A DNA stretch of 64,000 bases from NCBI GenBank assembly GCA_030704615.1, contig CM060731.1, positions 31,248,001 through 31,312,000 on the forward strand, in the 5' to 3' direction. This document shows positions 44,395 through 55,079 of the stretch, one piece after another (position 1 is the stretch's first letter; every line of letters begins with the position of its first letter). Source of the stretch: Takakia lepidozioides. Its lineage: Eukaryota; Streptophyta; Takakiopsida; Takakiales; Takakiaceae. The notes under the pieces are model-generated. The model saw only the letters and a list, made by a program, of their open reading frames with translations. It had not been told where the DNA came from and made no database searches. Position numbers and translations under genes: made by a program.

Positions 44395-46980
44395 CAACAT
44401 CACCCCCAGGGATTGTATTGTTGGAATGTGCAAACCTATCTGTGGTTCATTTGTTTCTCGAAAATCTCCGAATTTCAAGAATGATCACCTGACAATTTTT
44501 GAGCTCAACCCGGAAATCACAGAATGGGACATTGTCCCCGTTGGAACACCTCCTAACCATAAGTTCCGGTTCCACTACAAGATTGGTGCAGAGGTCGCCG
44601 AGCTCAAATATGCAGATGTGGTCAACGTAGAGCTGGAGATGGAGGTGGAATTTCCGATGCTGGTCATTTTCATGATGGAAGATGGTAGATTTCCCAGAAC
44701 GTTTGGCTTCAAACTGGAGGTACGACTTCTAAGGAAGGCCATGATGAGAGAGTCCATTTGGGCGGGGTTCACATATTGCGACGAGGGTACTCAATTTACA
44801 GATGCAGGTTTTTGCGCGTCTTTACCAGCTCCGGGTGTTCGACTCCAAACATCCAGTTTATCTGATTCCCGCAAACCCCGAGAAGCCTATGGAGGTTTCT
44901 AGTTCGAAACCGCGAAACTGGAAGGAGGTGGAAAAGTCCAAATTCTTCGTTATCGGTGGACAACACACGATCAGTGCAGGTAAATTTCTCTACAAAATCC
45001 AATTTTTGTAACAACATAAACCTCCACTGGACAGTGGAGGTTCATGAACTTTAAACAACATGCTTGTTAGGTCGCTATCATTTCTGACCTTATTCAATTC
45101 TATCGCAGGAACTTGTGCAAGACATGGACGACGACAATCTTAAGAAGTACTACTCTGACTAGCCCTCAAAGATTATATGGTCAAAGGATCTGATGAGGCT
45201 CGTGAAGCTATCTAAGCTCCTAAACGACCCGAATAATGCGCAGAAATTTGACACAACATTCCCCGAAAAAGTTGCACATGCACGGAATTTCTTCAAGCTG
45301 AGGGGGAGGCCGAAAAAGTACAACGATCACACAACGAAGTCGGAGACTAGACAATGGAAGGTAAATGATTCATTGTGTTTTTTGTTCCTTTTGCTAGAAA
45401 ACCAAAATATTTTCAAGCTCGGATTTAATGTGACGAACGGAAAGTTCCATCATTCAAATATTCGACTTGCTGAAGTCTTATGTAATGTCTGTTGTTTCGT
45501 AATGAGGTGCTTCTCCACTTGGAACAATTTCGTAAATGTGCCGATAAAATACTTGAAAAACCATATGACCATGAAAACTTGATGCTTCGGATGACGCTTG
45601 CAAAAGATTTCATGGTCTTCTGGTATTTCACGGATCTTGTAGGCACATTTGTGGAACTGTTCTCAGTGGAGAACATGAACAGATTGGATAAATTTGACTT
45701 GGAGGAGCACCGCATTACGAAGCAGGAGACACTACAGAAAGATCTTCAAATTACAAGGCACGACAGGATGGACGGAAATGAATTGGCAATCGAATCATCC
45801 TTTGGAGTACAGTATAATTGACATGATAGTTGTAACTTTTGTTTCATCTCAAAAATCAAATATCAAATATCGAATGAAATGTCTAATTTTGGCCCTGATC
45901 ATTTTCGCAGGAATTTATGCAAGTATGTCAACTCATACTGGAGATGAGTAGTGTGAAGGAGGCCATGGTTCTAGTTCTCTGTGACGAAGACGTATGGAAC
46001 CTCTGGGAGGAAGTGTTTAAACAATGGGAACAAGGAAAGCTTATTGATATTTTCGGGATTCAGTGCAAGGGTGAATAGTTACCGCTGCATAAAACCACTA
46101 TCGCGAAACTGCAAGGACTTAATGGCAGGCAGTTGAAAAGAGTGGCGGAGAAAATCCTCAACAGGAACATTTGCATTCGGAGAATAAAATTCAAGGGCGC
46201 GGACAAATCCAAATGTAATGGAAGTCTTAGGGTGGCCTCGGAGGAGCAAACAAAACCCGGAACCGTACACCAAACTGGAGTGGCGTGATGTGAAAAAAAA
46301 AATACAACTTCAACAAAGCTGAACTCGTTTGGAACTTTTCGAGATCGGCTCGGGAACGACTACATTGTAAGCAAACAAAGATGAATATGGAGACGCAGCC
46401 AATGACTGATGTGTTCAAAAAGTATGTCTTGTCGTGCAAGCAGACATTTGAGGATAACCAGAATGCCTTGGCGATTCTACGTACGAGCTTCAGGTCCCAT
46501 TACACACAGCTGGGGGGAAACCAAAAATTTGTTGATGCCAGATCACGGTTGGGACTTGCACCGAAGAAACGGTTTGACGACACATCGATGGTGTTCGTCA
46601 ATACAGTTTGTGATGACGATTCGAGGCAAATGATTACTCCAATATCCTGGATGCTTTTGTGGCTAGGAAACTCATGTCCAGTGCTTTTGTGTTTTTCTCG
46701 ACACAATAATCATCATGAAATCTTGTGTCATACATCCGGAATGGTCCTGGATCAAAGTCATTTATTATCCGACAGGATTAATACATTTCCGGCGAGTTTG
46801 AATCACCTTACAAGAGCTGCACGAATATATTCTCCCAGACGATCCTTTGCCTCGACTACGTATTTCCGGCAACAGCTGAGGAGATGGTGAATCCGGACGA
46901 TCACATTCAAATTGTTTTGTTAACGCCAGACCCAATTAATCCCGTTATCCAAGGACCTGATGTAGACCCGACCTCGTAGG
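44395..46980 (+). pseudogene. Multi-exon gene with GGQHT motif (ParB/DGQHR-like), broken
   Basis: Acceptor GTCGACAG near 44394, then NITPRDCIVGMCKPICGSFV, then VGTPPNHKFRFHYKIG, to donor GGAG|GTACGA (44719). Next exon from 44808: VFARLYQLRVFDSKHPVYLI, then KSKFFVIGGQHTISAG (GGQHT at 44955-44969). The next exon carries a stop (KKYYSD then TAG at about 45162), then IIWSKDLMRLVKLSKLLN. Later exons (45493-45820, 45912-46078 and 46381-46650) are helical, with several stops. F-V-I-x-G-Q-H-x-x-x-A resembles the DGQHR core of ParB/DndB-type folds. Domain call tentative. It is a second gene, after the DGNHH gene, with such a core in the same transposon. Confidence 0.5.
45019..45042. repeat. Palindrome family P1, copy 4 (perfect arms), in an intron
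   Basis: Identical to the copy at 44300. It lies in the intron after the GGQHT exon. Confidence 0.85.
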
Positions 46981-47297
46981 AGAATGAGTGCAGGAACTAC
47001 ATTCATGAGCTGAGGGCAGACAGAACACAATTTTAAGTAAATCTGGAGTAAAGTTTGGTCCAGAAATAAGGGAAAATATCTGAATATGTATTTTTTTAAA
47101 TCATTTAAATGAATTTAAATGGATGATTTTAAATATAAATATAAAGATATAAATAATTGTTTGTCTATTAATATATAATATGAGCAATAAAGAAACATTA
47201 TGTATAAACTTCAAGAGAAAAAACAGTTTCTATTTGGCTCATAAGGCAAGTTCCACTGTTCACTTGACGTTTAGTAAGAGTGGAATGAGATACCAAC

Positions 47298-47515
47298 AGT
47301 CAGTAGCTCAGTTGGTGAAGTGCACTGAGTGCCACTTAGATGATTATGGGGTCAAATCTTGCTACTGACAGGTGTGGTATGTTCCTGGGTGGTGTCCCAT
47401 TCCAATGCCACATGGCGGGGTTACTGTGAAAGAGGTTATACTATTAAGGGGGCCTGATTTGTGGGCTGTCGCTCCCAGGTGTTTCCATTACATTAAAAAT
47501 AAATTAAAAAAATGG
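47298..47515 (+). mobile_element. tRNA-derived SINE
   Basis: A-box TAGCTCAGTTGG at 47304-47315 and B-box-like GGGTCAAATC at 47349-47358, in a tRNA-like head. A unique body follows, then an A-rich end (ATTAAAAATAAATTAAAAAAA) at about 47492-47515. No gene. Target duplication not found. Confidence 0.6.
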
Positions 47516-47519
47516 GTGT

Positions 47520-50040
47520 CGGGTGATAACTCGCTTCATGATCCGCGGCTTGATGGATGATTGGAGCACCAATCATATTCGTAACCGCGACTGAGCTTGT
47601 GAAGGCCGTTACTATGTAACATACAAGACAAATCAATCAAATATGTGAGCAAAACATGGCACAATGGCACAATACCATGACATGAAATGAAAGACAATGG
47701 GGAAACATTGATGATAAACAAGGCTTTATTTCAGAACCATGTCAATTTGAGTAAATCCTTCTAGAAGGAGGGCTAAACTCCGGTAACACAAGACGATGTC
47801 GGCCGACGTACTTATGATGAAAATATTTTGAGGAAAGCCATTTCCCAAAATCACGATATTTTGACAAGGTTAGAGGGACCATTTTCAAATCTGTATTCTT
47901 CCATTGTTCCAAAGGTTTTTGTCAGCAGAAGATGGAAGAAGTCCCTGAAATGTTGTCTCAAGTATCGTGGATATGGTGATGACCTCACAAAAAATATCCT
48001 CCAATATTACGCCAACCAACAATGTCTTGTACAACCGAAGTTCAGCTGTACTTCTCGAAGAATTGGTGGCCTTGTAGACTTTCAGTGAATCGCGAAGATG
48101 ATGAATTACTCGTATGCTCTTCAAAACATAATGTCCAAGTAACTGACCCTGGAGTAATATGTTGAAAGTATCTAATTGGGGAGTAAGTATGTTGCTCGTA
48201 TGCTTCTAGAGAGTGGCTCGGTGGTGAGTACGTTGATGGAGAGAGTGACGTTTTCTGTGAAATCTTCAAGGAAATAGTGTCGGGTGACCAGTCGAGGTTC
48301 TATGACGGGCTGTGGTACTTCTGACGATTTACTGTAAAGCAATCGTAAAGTGTCCCCCAACTAAATAATCTCCAACTGAATAACCACCAACTAACTGATT
48401 AGAGCTGTCACAAGCAATGTAAAAAATCCTATTTACTGCTAGGTATTTGATGCTATTGTTGTTCCTGTAGCTGAATTGTATAGTAGTCATTTTGCTATTC
48501 CCATGTGAATAGTATCAGGTCCCCAGAGACTGTCATATTCAGACTCTCGTATCTGCCATAGCCCACCATTATTGACCAATATAAAACCATCAGCTGCATG
48601 TTAGCTGAGAATTAGATCTTTGATTCATTGTATGCGATTCCAGAAAAACACCATAGCCCACAAGTAGTTGGCTAGCAGCTTGAGATATTTCTTTGGGCTG
48701 TGATTGAATGAACTAGAGATTTCATTCTTAGCTGATGGTTTCATGTAGGTGGTGCCTGATTCCGATTTCGGAATATGGCAGTCTCAGTGGACCTGATGTT
48801 GTTGGAATGGGAATAGCAAAAAGACTCCTATAGAAATCAGCTACATAAACATACACAGTATCAAACACCTTGAAGTACATATGATTGTTGAGATTGTTTG
48901 CACAGATTGTTAGCGACTGTGTTCCTCCTTTGGCGTCCAGTCCACATGAAAACGACGAGAATGACGCTGGGGATTGATGTTCAATTGCTGACATTTTGCC
49001 TCCTCATAACACCATTTTGGGTGCAATGATGGACATCAGAACATGTCAGCTCTTAGAAAAACACGCGTGATCGCGCGATATTAATCGTTGGTGTTCCTCA
49101 GAAGAATAATGGATCTCCAAACGAAGGATATAGGAACCAAAAAATACACCACGAGGATGCTGTCAATTGTTGGAGATCGGATTATGCAAGCAGGGAAAAT
49201 GACTTCAAGTAACTTAAAGACTAGGATTGTAAGATACTTGAATAATCCGCCAAGGAACAAGTGACACCATCAGCTCGGATGATTTGAGTTTCCTCGTTGT
49301 AACTGACGTGAAGTAACTCACTATGCCTACAGAATCATCACAGTTTCAAATGACAGCTTTTTTGTTGTTGATTGCGTGAGCATATAAAAAACATCACTCT
49401 GACCAATCACATGTGGCACTGTTGAGGTAATATAACACTTTGGCAATCGGCTGGAGAACCAGGACGATGCTGAAGTCCGCTTTTCGAACCACGAGTGATC
49501 GCGCAACAGATCTCTGCCTTTACCATCATTGAGAACCACAACAAGCCGAGTGCATCCAAATTTCAATCAACCACAATAGTGCCATCAGTTCGTCAGGGAA
49601 GGAATTTCGAAGCCGCCAAAATTACTTCAATCCATTTGAAGAGAGATTTTAACAGAGCTTCACAATCCGCTCAGGAACAAATGGGATGACCGTCGTGGGA
49701 GCTTGAATTACGAGTTAGGAACCCGAATTCAGTCATAGACGATGATCGTGTCACTTGTTTCCCATCGTAATATGAAAACATCGGAAAAATTCTTCTCCTC
49801 TAACCTCCTCCAGCCTCCAGCCTGATCTGTTATTGCCTAAATTGACAATGAAGTCAACTTGTTTTGATAACATCTGATGGCACTACTGATCCATGCTAGC
49901 TCCACAAGATGATATATGAAGGAACCACGCGCGATCGCGCGCGACTTATCTCAAACTTCGATGACTAACATTACAGCCGAAAGGATCTGGCATAACATTG
50001 ACAGTATTAAATAGCATATGTATATAATGAACAGGCTGGC
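47520..50040. other. CACTA interior without supported gene
   Basis: Short frames only. One minus-strand frame (48994-48728, containing SLTICANNLNNHMYFKVFD) is unrecognised. GATCGCGCG words recur at 49071, 49497 and 49927. Confidence 0.4.
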
Positions 50041-50044
50041 CATA

Positions 50045-50165
50045 GTTTAATTCATCAATAACACAGAGTTGCTTCCCAAATGGCTCACACTCAACGCATA
50101 TGTTCAAGATCGCCGTCGGTTACCACTGATGGCGGAATTCTGTGCACCCGAGGAGATGGATACAG
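50045..50165 (-). pseudogene. 3' remnant of a HAD-type gene
   Basis: Aligns with the last exon and flank of the HAD gene at 1297-1410 (shared blocks CCCAAATGGCTCACACTCAA / CCCAAACGGCTCACAGTCAA and CGGTTACCAC). It suggests that the transposon captured, or was assembled next to, a copy of that gene. Confidence 0.45.
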
Positions 50166-50579
50166 TTGGAGATTGATGTAAGATATGACCAAACACCTCA
50201 CTGGTAGCTATCTCTTTTCCTGCTAGACTCTTTAGTTCTATGCAGACCCCCTTCTTTGCTTGCCTTCCTTCTTACTACTCTTTCTTGTCTTGGTACGCGA
50301 AGCTGTGTCTTCCTCTTTCAGCCTCTATGGCACTCTATCCAGAGGTTATTTTTCCTCTTTGTATCCAAGGACATTTTATGTCCATTACCTATAAAGTTCT
50401 AGAGGCCACTGTCCCCCACTGTCCCTCTTTGTTAACAAAAATAAAAATAATAATAAAAAGACAACAATGGCTTCCATTCTATTTTCCTAGAAACCTAATG
50501 AGAATTTAAATCAATTAATAATCTAAATATTATAATTGTATGATTTAATTTATTAAATTAAAAATATTATTAAAAAACC

Positions 50580-50986
50580 TCTTTAGTCATGAAGTTATAT
50601 ACTCATGACTATATCATGGCAACGTGGCATTATATGATACGATATTCTTTCCCACGTGTGGGTCATATATGTTGTCCATGTAGACACGTGTCACATCCGG
50701 AGTGCTACATATGTCTCTCTGACGCCTCTCCAATGGAGTTATACTTTGTAGACATGTAGTCATATAGTTAGTCATATATAAATCATATAGTTGTGACTAC
50801 ATCCTCTCTACAGCATGACTCCAGGTGCCACGCACGCAGTCACGGCTATGACTTGCAAAACGCAGTCCTAAAGACTAGTCGCTATGACATGGCTTTTTTC
50901 ACTGCAGAGTGATATAGTCATGAACGCATATAGGACTGAAAAAATAGTCATATGTGCAGTCATAAAAACGCTCATCTGTTGTAGTG
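50580..50986 (-). repeat. Right terminal and subterminal region of the 22.4-kb CACTA
   Basis: Contains at least eight AGTCAT/ATGACT words between 50585 and 50965, then the TIR ending GTAGTG at 50986. Confidence 0.75.
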
Positions 50987-50989
50987 TTC

Positions 50990-51743
50990 CCAGGCCAGAA
51001 GGTATGTCGTATCCTCCATTTCATTAAATCTTGTAGAAATGTTCCCCGTGTTTGGATAGCTTTGTTTTCCTTCTGCGCTGTCAATCTTCTCCTGCATCCT
51101 TGCGTTGACGAAATCGTAGTGCAACGTTGTCATCTGCTACCTACCTTGATGTTGCCTTGGCGCTCACCTGACTGAGTCCGGTGTTTTCATTTTGTAGACA
51201 CGAGCTTTTGATGCACACTGTCTCGTAAGAGAACGCCACCCAACCACACCGTCATCCGTTAAGGAGTTCCAGGTCTTGAAAGGGGGAACACATGTTGACT
51301 TGTCCTACGATCCCGTGGATGATGATTTTATCTACAACTACGTGGACGCCTCACTTACTGTGCTGCGGAATTCCGGAGAGCCATGGAGAGGTGCACGGGA
51401 AAAGAGTCCTGCATTCATGCAGACAGTCATCGAGTCTTGCAGTGTTGAAGGGTCCCGTGTTGTTGACCTCACTCTTGGAACAGGTTCGGGCCTTCACACT
51501 CTAGCAATAATCTGCCTTCATTGTTGTAGTTTGGAAGTGCAGGTTCGTGCGCATATCTTGGCTCATTTGGTTTATTCGTCTGGCAGGGGCATCGTTCCAT
51601 GCATGCCTGCAAGGCTGCTGGAAAACTGTGTGGAGGCAGCACAAAGGGGAATTGTTAAAGAAAATACAAAGATCATTGAAATATCATTGATCTCACAAAA
51701 GTCATGTGAAGTCAACATACGTATAAGTATAAATGGAGGTTGA
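50990..51743 (+). pseudogene. DNA-methylase-like gene, 3' part, downstream of the CACTA
   Basis: The exon remainder CCAGGCCAGAAG (50990-51001) ends at donor GTATGT. The next exon starts after TTTTGTAG at 51197. In phase it reads TRAFDAHCLVRERHPTTPS, LSYDPVDDDFIYNYVDASL, EKSPAFMQTVIESCSVEGSR, VVDLTLGTGSGLHTLA and LHCCSLEV. D-L-T-L-G-T-G-S-G is AdoMet motif I. Its position after the motif IV-like block of the 5' part fits the beta-class order of DNA amino-methylases. The following exon, after GAAGTGCAG, loses homology and ends at 51743. Together with 28214-28564 it forms one gene interrupted by the transposon. Confidence 0.6.
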
Positions 51744-51849
51744 AGTAAAACTGATGGACTACACACAAAATAGGGCAACGTTAAACTCCATATCCAGATA
51801 ATCGGGATCTTTTTGAGGGGGGTGGGATAATCAAGCACCACACCCACGA

Positions 51850-53590
51850 ATCTTGAAGAGTGACAATGTACACCGGGTCAATGGGTGAACCAATTGTTCC
51901 CCTGCCAAATGATTTTAGATTGATTTGAAACTTTGCAAGTGTCTTCTACATGCCCTCTTTAAGTTACCAAGCAAGTATGAGGTCAATCTAAAATGGTTTT
52001 AAGGGTGAACCAATAGTTCCCCTATTAAATGATTTATGGTTAAAAATTGGTTGAAAGGTTTAACGAGTCGTTCGGGGAGCAAATGATTTTTTCTTCGCTT
52101 GCAACTTTGTGTATGCAATTTGTACGTACTTAAGCACATGTGGACCAAAGTTGAACTTCAACAAAGTTGTTTGAATGGGTTATTCAAATTCATAACGGAG
52201 GTATGTGTCGTACAGACGAGAAACAACCTTTCGCCTGCAGATGAATTGTTTTTAATTCCATTCTGAAGCCATATGCTTGATAACAACATGAAGAGTCTGC
52301 ACGCAAAATATCACCATAAACAGACATCGTTTGCATCCAAAACCACATTTTATTCCCTCATTTGCACTCCAAGGTGAAGTTATCTTCAACTTCATGCACT
52401 CTTCATAGAGAGTTATGCAATGGTGAGCATAGAGCAAAGAATGAACGTTTTTTTTCAAACATTTTTTTTTTGTACATTTTTTGGCAAGGATGTGGTGGTG
52501 TGAGGGTTCAACTCATAGAACAAAATCAAGCCAAAAACAAAATCATTGCGCCCCACAAATCCACAATCCTATGCCCTCTAAATCATTTTATTTAGTAAAA
52601 ATCCAATTTAATTCAAAATTGGATGAAAGGGTGAACAGAAACTTCCCCGATGAAATGATATTTTATTGCTCTAAAACTTTGCAAGTGTCTTCTACATGCC
52701 CTCTTACACGTCTTTGAGAAGTATGACATCAATCTAAAATGGTTTAAAGGGTGAACCAATCGTCTCCCTACCAAATGATTTTAAATTGATTTGAAACTTT
52801 GCAAGTGTATTGTACATGCCCTCTTACAGGTCTTTCACAAGTTTCAAGTCAATCTAAAATGGTTGAAAGGGTGAACCAATTGTTTCCCTATCAAATGATT
52901 TTACATTGCTTTGAAGCTTTGCAAGTGTCTGCCACATGCCATCTTACAGGTACCGGACAAGTATGACGTGAATAAAAAATGGTTGAAAGGGTGAACCAAT
53001 CATTTCGCTATCAAATGATTTTATATTACTTTGGATGTCACTGCTTTGGATGTCATTGCTTTGGTAATTCTAGCCCCCTAATGGCCCATCCTAACCCTTG
53101 AATTACAATTCAAAATGCAATTCAGGCCCCTTAAAATTGGTATCGCCAGTCCCTAAAATGGCCAACTCCGGCCGCCCCTCAAATTGTAATTTGAGCCCTT
53201 GAAATTGTGAATTCCAACCCCTTAGCCCCTGAACTGGCAATTCCAGCCCCTCAAATTGCAATTGTAGCCTGTGAAATGGCAATTGCTAGTCCAGCCCCTG
53301 AAATTGGCAATTGAAGCCCTTGAAATGGCAATTTCAGCCCCTCAAATTGCAAGTCCAGCCCCTGAAATTGGCAATTCGAGCCCCTGAAATGGTAATTTCA
53401 GCCTCTGAAATTGGCTATGGATGAACCAATCATTCCACTGCCAAATGATTTTGGATTGATTTGAAACTTTGCGAGTGTCTTGTACATGCCCTCTTAAAGT
53501 TACCGGACAAGTATGAGGTCAATGTAAAATGGTTCAAATGGTGAACCAACAGTTCCCTTGTTGGATGATTCGTGATTAATCGTTAACGAT
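51850..53590. repeat. Satellite-like repeat of about 120 bp, several blocks
   Basis: The unit starts GGGTGAACCAAT and contains AAATGATTTTA, TTTGAAACTTTGCAAGTGTC and TACATGCCCTCTT. Unit starts near 51881, 52005, 52635, 52752, 52872, 52992, 53411 and 53540, a spacing of about 120 bp. The region 52080-52600 between blocks shows no gene. Confidence 0.75.
53085..53415. repeat. Minisatellite of about 21-bp units
   Basis: About 14 degenerate copies of AATTGGCAATTCCAGCCCCTG-type units, inserted in the 120-bp satellite. Confidence 0.75.
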
Positions 53591-53965
53591 TGATCTTATA
53601 ATACACTGGGACCTATCAGAAGTACATTGAATACACTGGCCAAGTCTCAAAGCGAACGAAAATCGTTTGGATAGGCATTTGTTTTCGCTCATGTTTCCGT
53701 TGAATGTTGCAGGATTTCTTTTTCGCAATGAACAAAAACCAGATGACAACTGAACGCCTCATTGGCCCATCGAACGAATTTTGATTGATCTCATATTACA
53801 CTGGGACTTATCAGAGGGTACATTGAACACACTGGCCAAGTCTCAAAGTGAAAAAAAAAAAAAAAAACATTTGGATGGGCAACCATCCGTTGGCCCATTG
53901 AACGAATTTCGATTGATCTCATATTACTTGAGGGCCTCTTACATGGTACATTGAACATACTGGTA
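53590..53965. repeat. Three tandem copies of a segment of about 100-190 bp
   Basis: GATTGATCT(T/C)ATA(A/T)TACACTGGGAC, TACATTGAA(T/C)ACACTGGCC and AAGTCTCAAAG recur at about 53590, 53782 and, partly, 53910. Confidence 0.65.
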
Positions 53966-53969
53966 CCAA

Positions 53970-54688
53970 TATCCATAATGTACAACAAGGAGAGATTTAG
54001 CTTTGGGAAGAAATCCTTGAGAATGGATTGACTCTCTCCTTTTTTCCCTATGTAAAGGAGGTGCTAAAGATGATAATTAGGACATATAATAACTATCCAT
54101 ATTTATATTGTGCCACGTATACACAAAAATATGAAAATATCAAGGATGATGCTATCAATTAGTCACACTTAAAGATGTTACATTTGACCAACTAATGTTA
54201 GAGAATATGTTTTGTGTTCAAAGATGATTCCAAAGTCCTAAATATTTGAACTATTTTCATGATTTTGTCAAGTCCGTGCGTCACAATCAAGTTGGTTCGT
54301 TGCCAAAATAAATGTATCTTTGACTAGTAAATTGTAATATGTCGATAATGTAATAGTAATATATAGTTTTGAAGCACACCACCCTCAAAAGGAGTCAGTA
54401 GCCGAAAGATAAAACGACATTTAGTTACATTGGCTTCCGCCGGCATTATTTTGGTTTTTTTTAGTTGAAAATTTTCTTTGATGATTTTTAGGATGTTGAT
54501 GTGGGCCAAAGAATTTGTATATACAATTGGAATATTTAACTCTATGATTGAATTTCACGTCGACATCTACAATATAGTGTGTCACAAATGTTGCAGCCAA
54601 AAGTTCACAAACACATTCTATGGGGAAAAAACAGACTTATTATCATGTTTTGTGGGTTGAACATGTGTTAGCTACTAAATGTTTTTGC
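53970..54688. other. AT-rich stretch, no supported gene
   Basis: Only short frames; no domain or repeat recognised. Confidence 0.4.
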
Positions 54689-54691
54689 ACT

Positions 54692-55048
54692 CACTACTAC
54701 AAATGGGGGGGGGGGGGGGGGGGGTAGCGACGCCAGCCGCGCCCCCACGCTGGGCGCGGTGCTGGGCCTGCGACGCCACCCTCGCGGCGGGGTGTCGCAA
54801 TCCCCCGTTGCGACGCTCAGCCGTCGCAAGGTGGGGGCCCCCAAGGGCACCAAGACATGCGACGGTGGTGTGACGCCGTGGGGGGGTTGCGACGGGTTTT
54901 CTTTTTTGCGACGCCAGGGGGTCGCAACGCCTTTTTTATTTTTTGTTTTAATTTTTGGGCGTTGCGACCCCCCGGCGTCGCAAAAGCGTCGCTGGGGGCG
55001 CGCCCCAACGCTGACGGGAGATCGCATCGGCGTTGCCATAAAGTTTTT

Positions 55049-55079
<31 letters not shown>

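Larger units (their letters stand above)
28565..50986. mobile_element. 22.4-kb CACTA transposon carrying multiple genes
   Basis: Left end at 28565 begins CACTACAAAAGATGAGCG. The right end, read from 50986 on the minus strand, begins CACTACAACAGATGAGCG. The first 29 bases match at 27 positions. TTC flanks both sides (28562-28564 and 50987-50989). Both subterminal regions (28565-28990 and 50580-50986) carry many ATGACT/AGTCAT words, the expected transposase-binding pattern of CACTA elements. Joining the flanks restores a continuous methylase reading frame ending at a splice donor (AAG|GTATGT at 51001/51002). No TNP2 or DUF4218 coding was seen inside, so it must have relied on a transposase in trans, possibly from a relative of the element at 59.4-61.8 kb. 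Confidence 0.85.

Noticed and set aside
47298-47380. Functional tRNA gene
   Set aside because: A and B boxes are present, but the arms do not form a convincing cloverleaf and an A-rich SINE tail follows.
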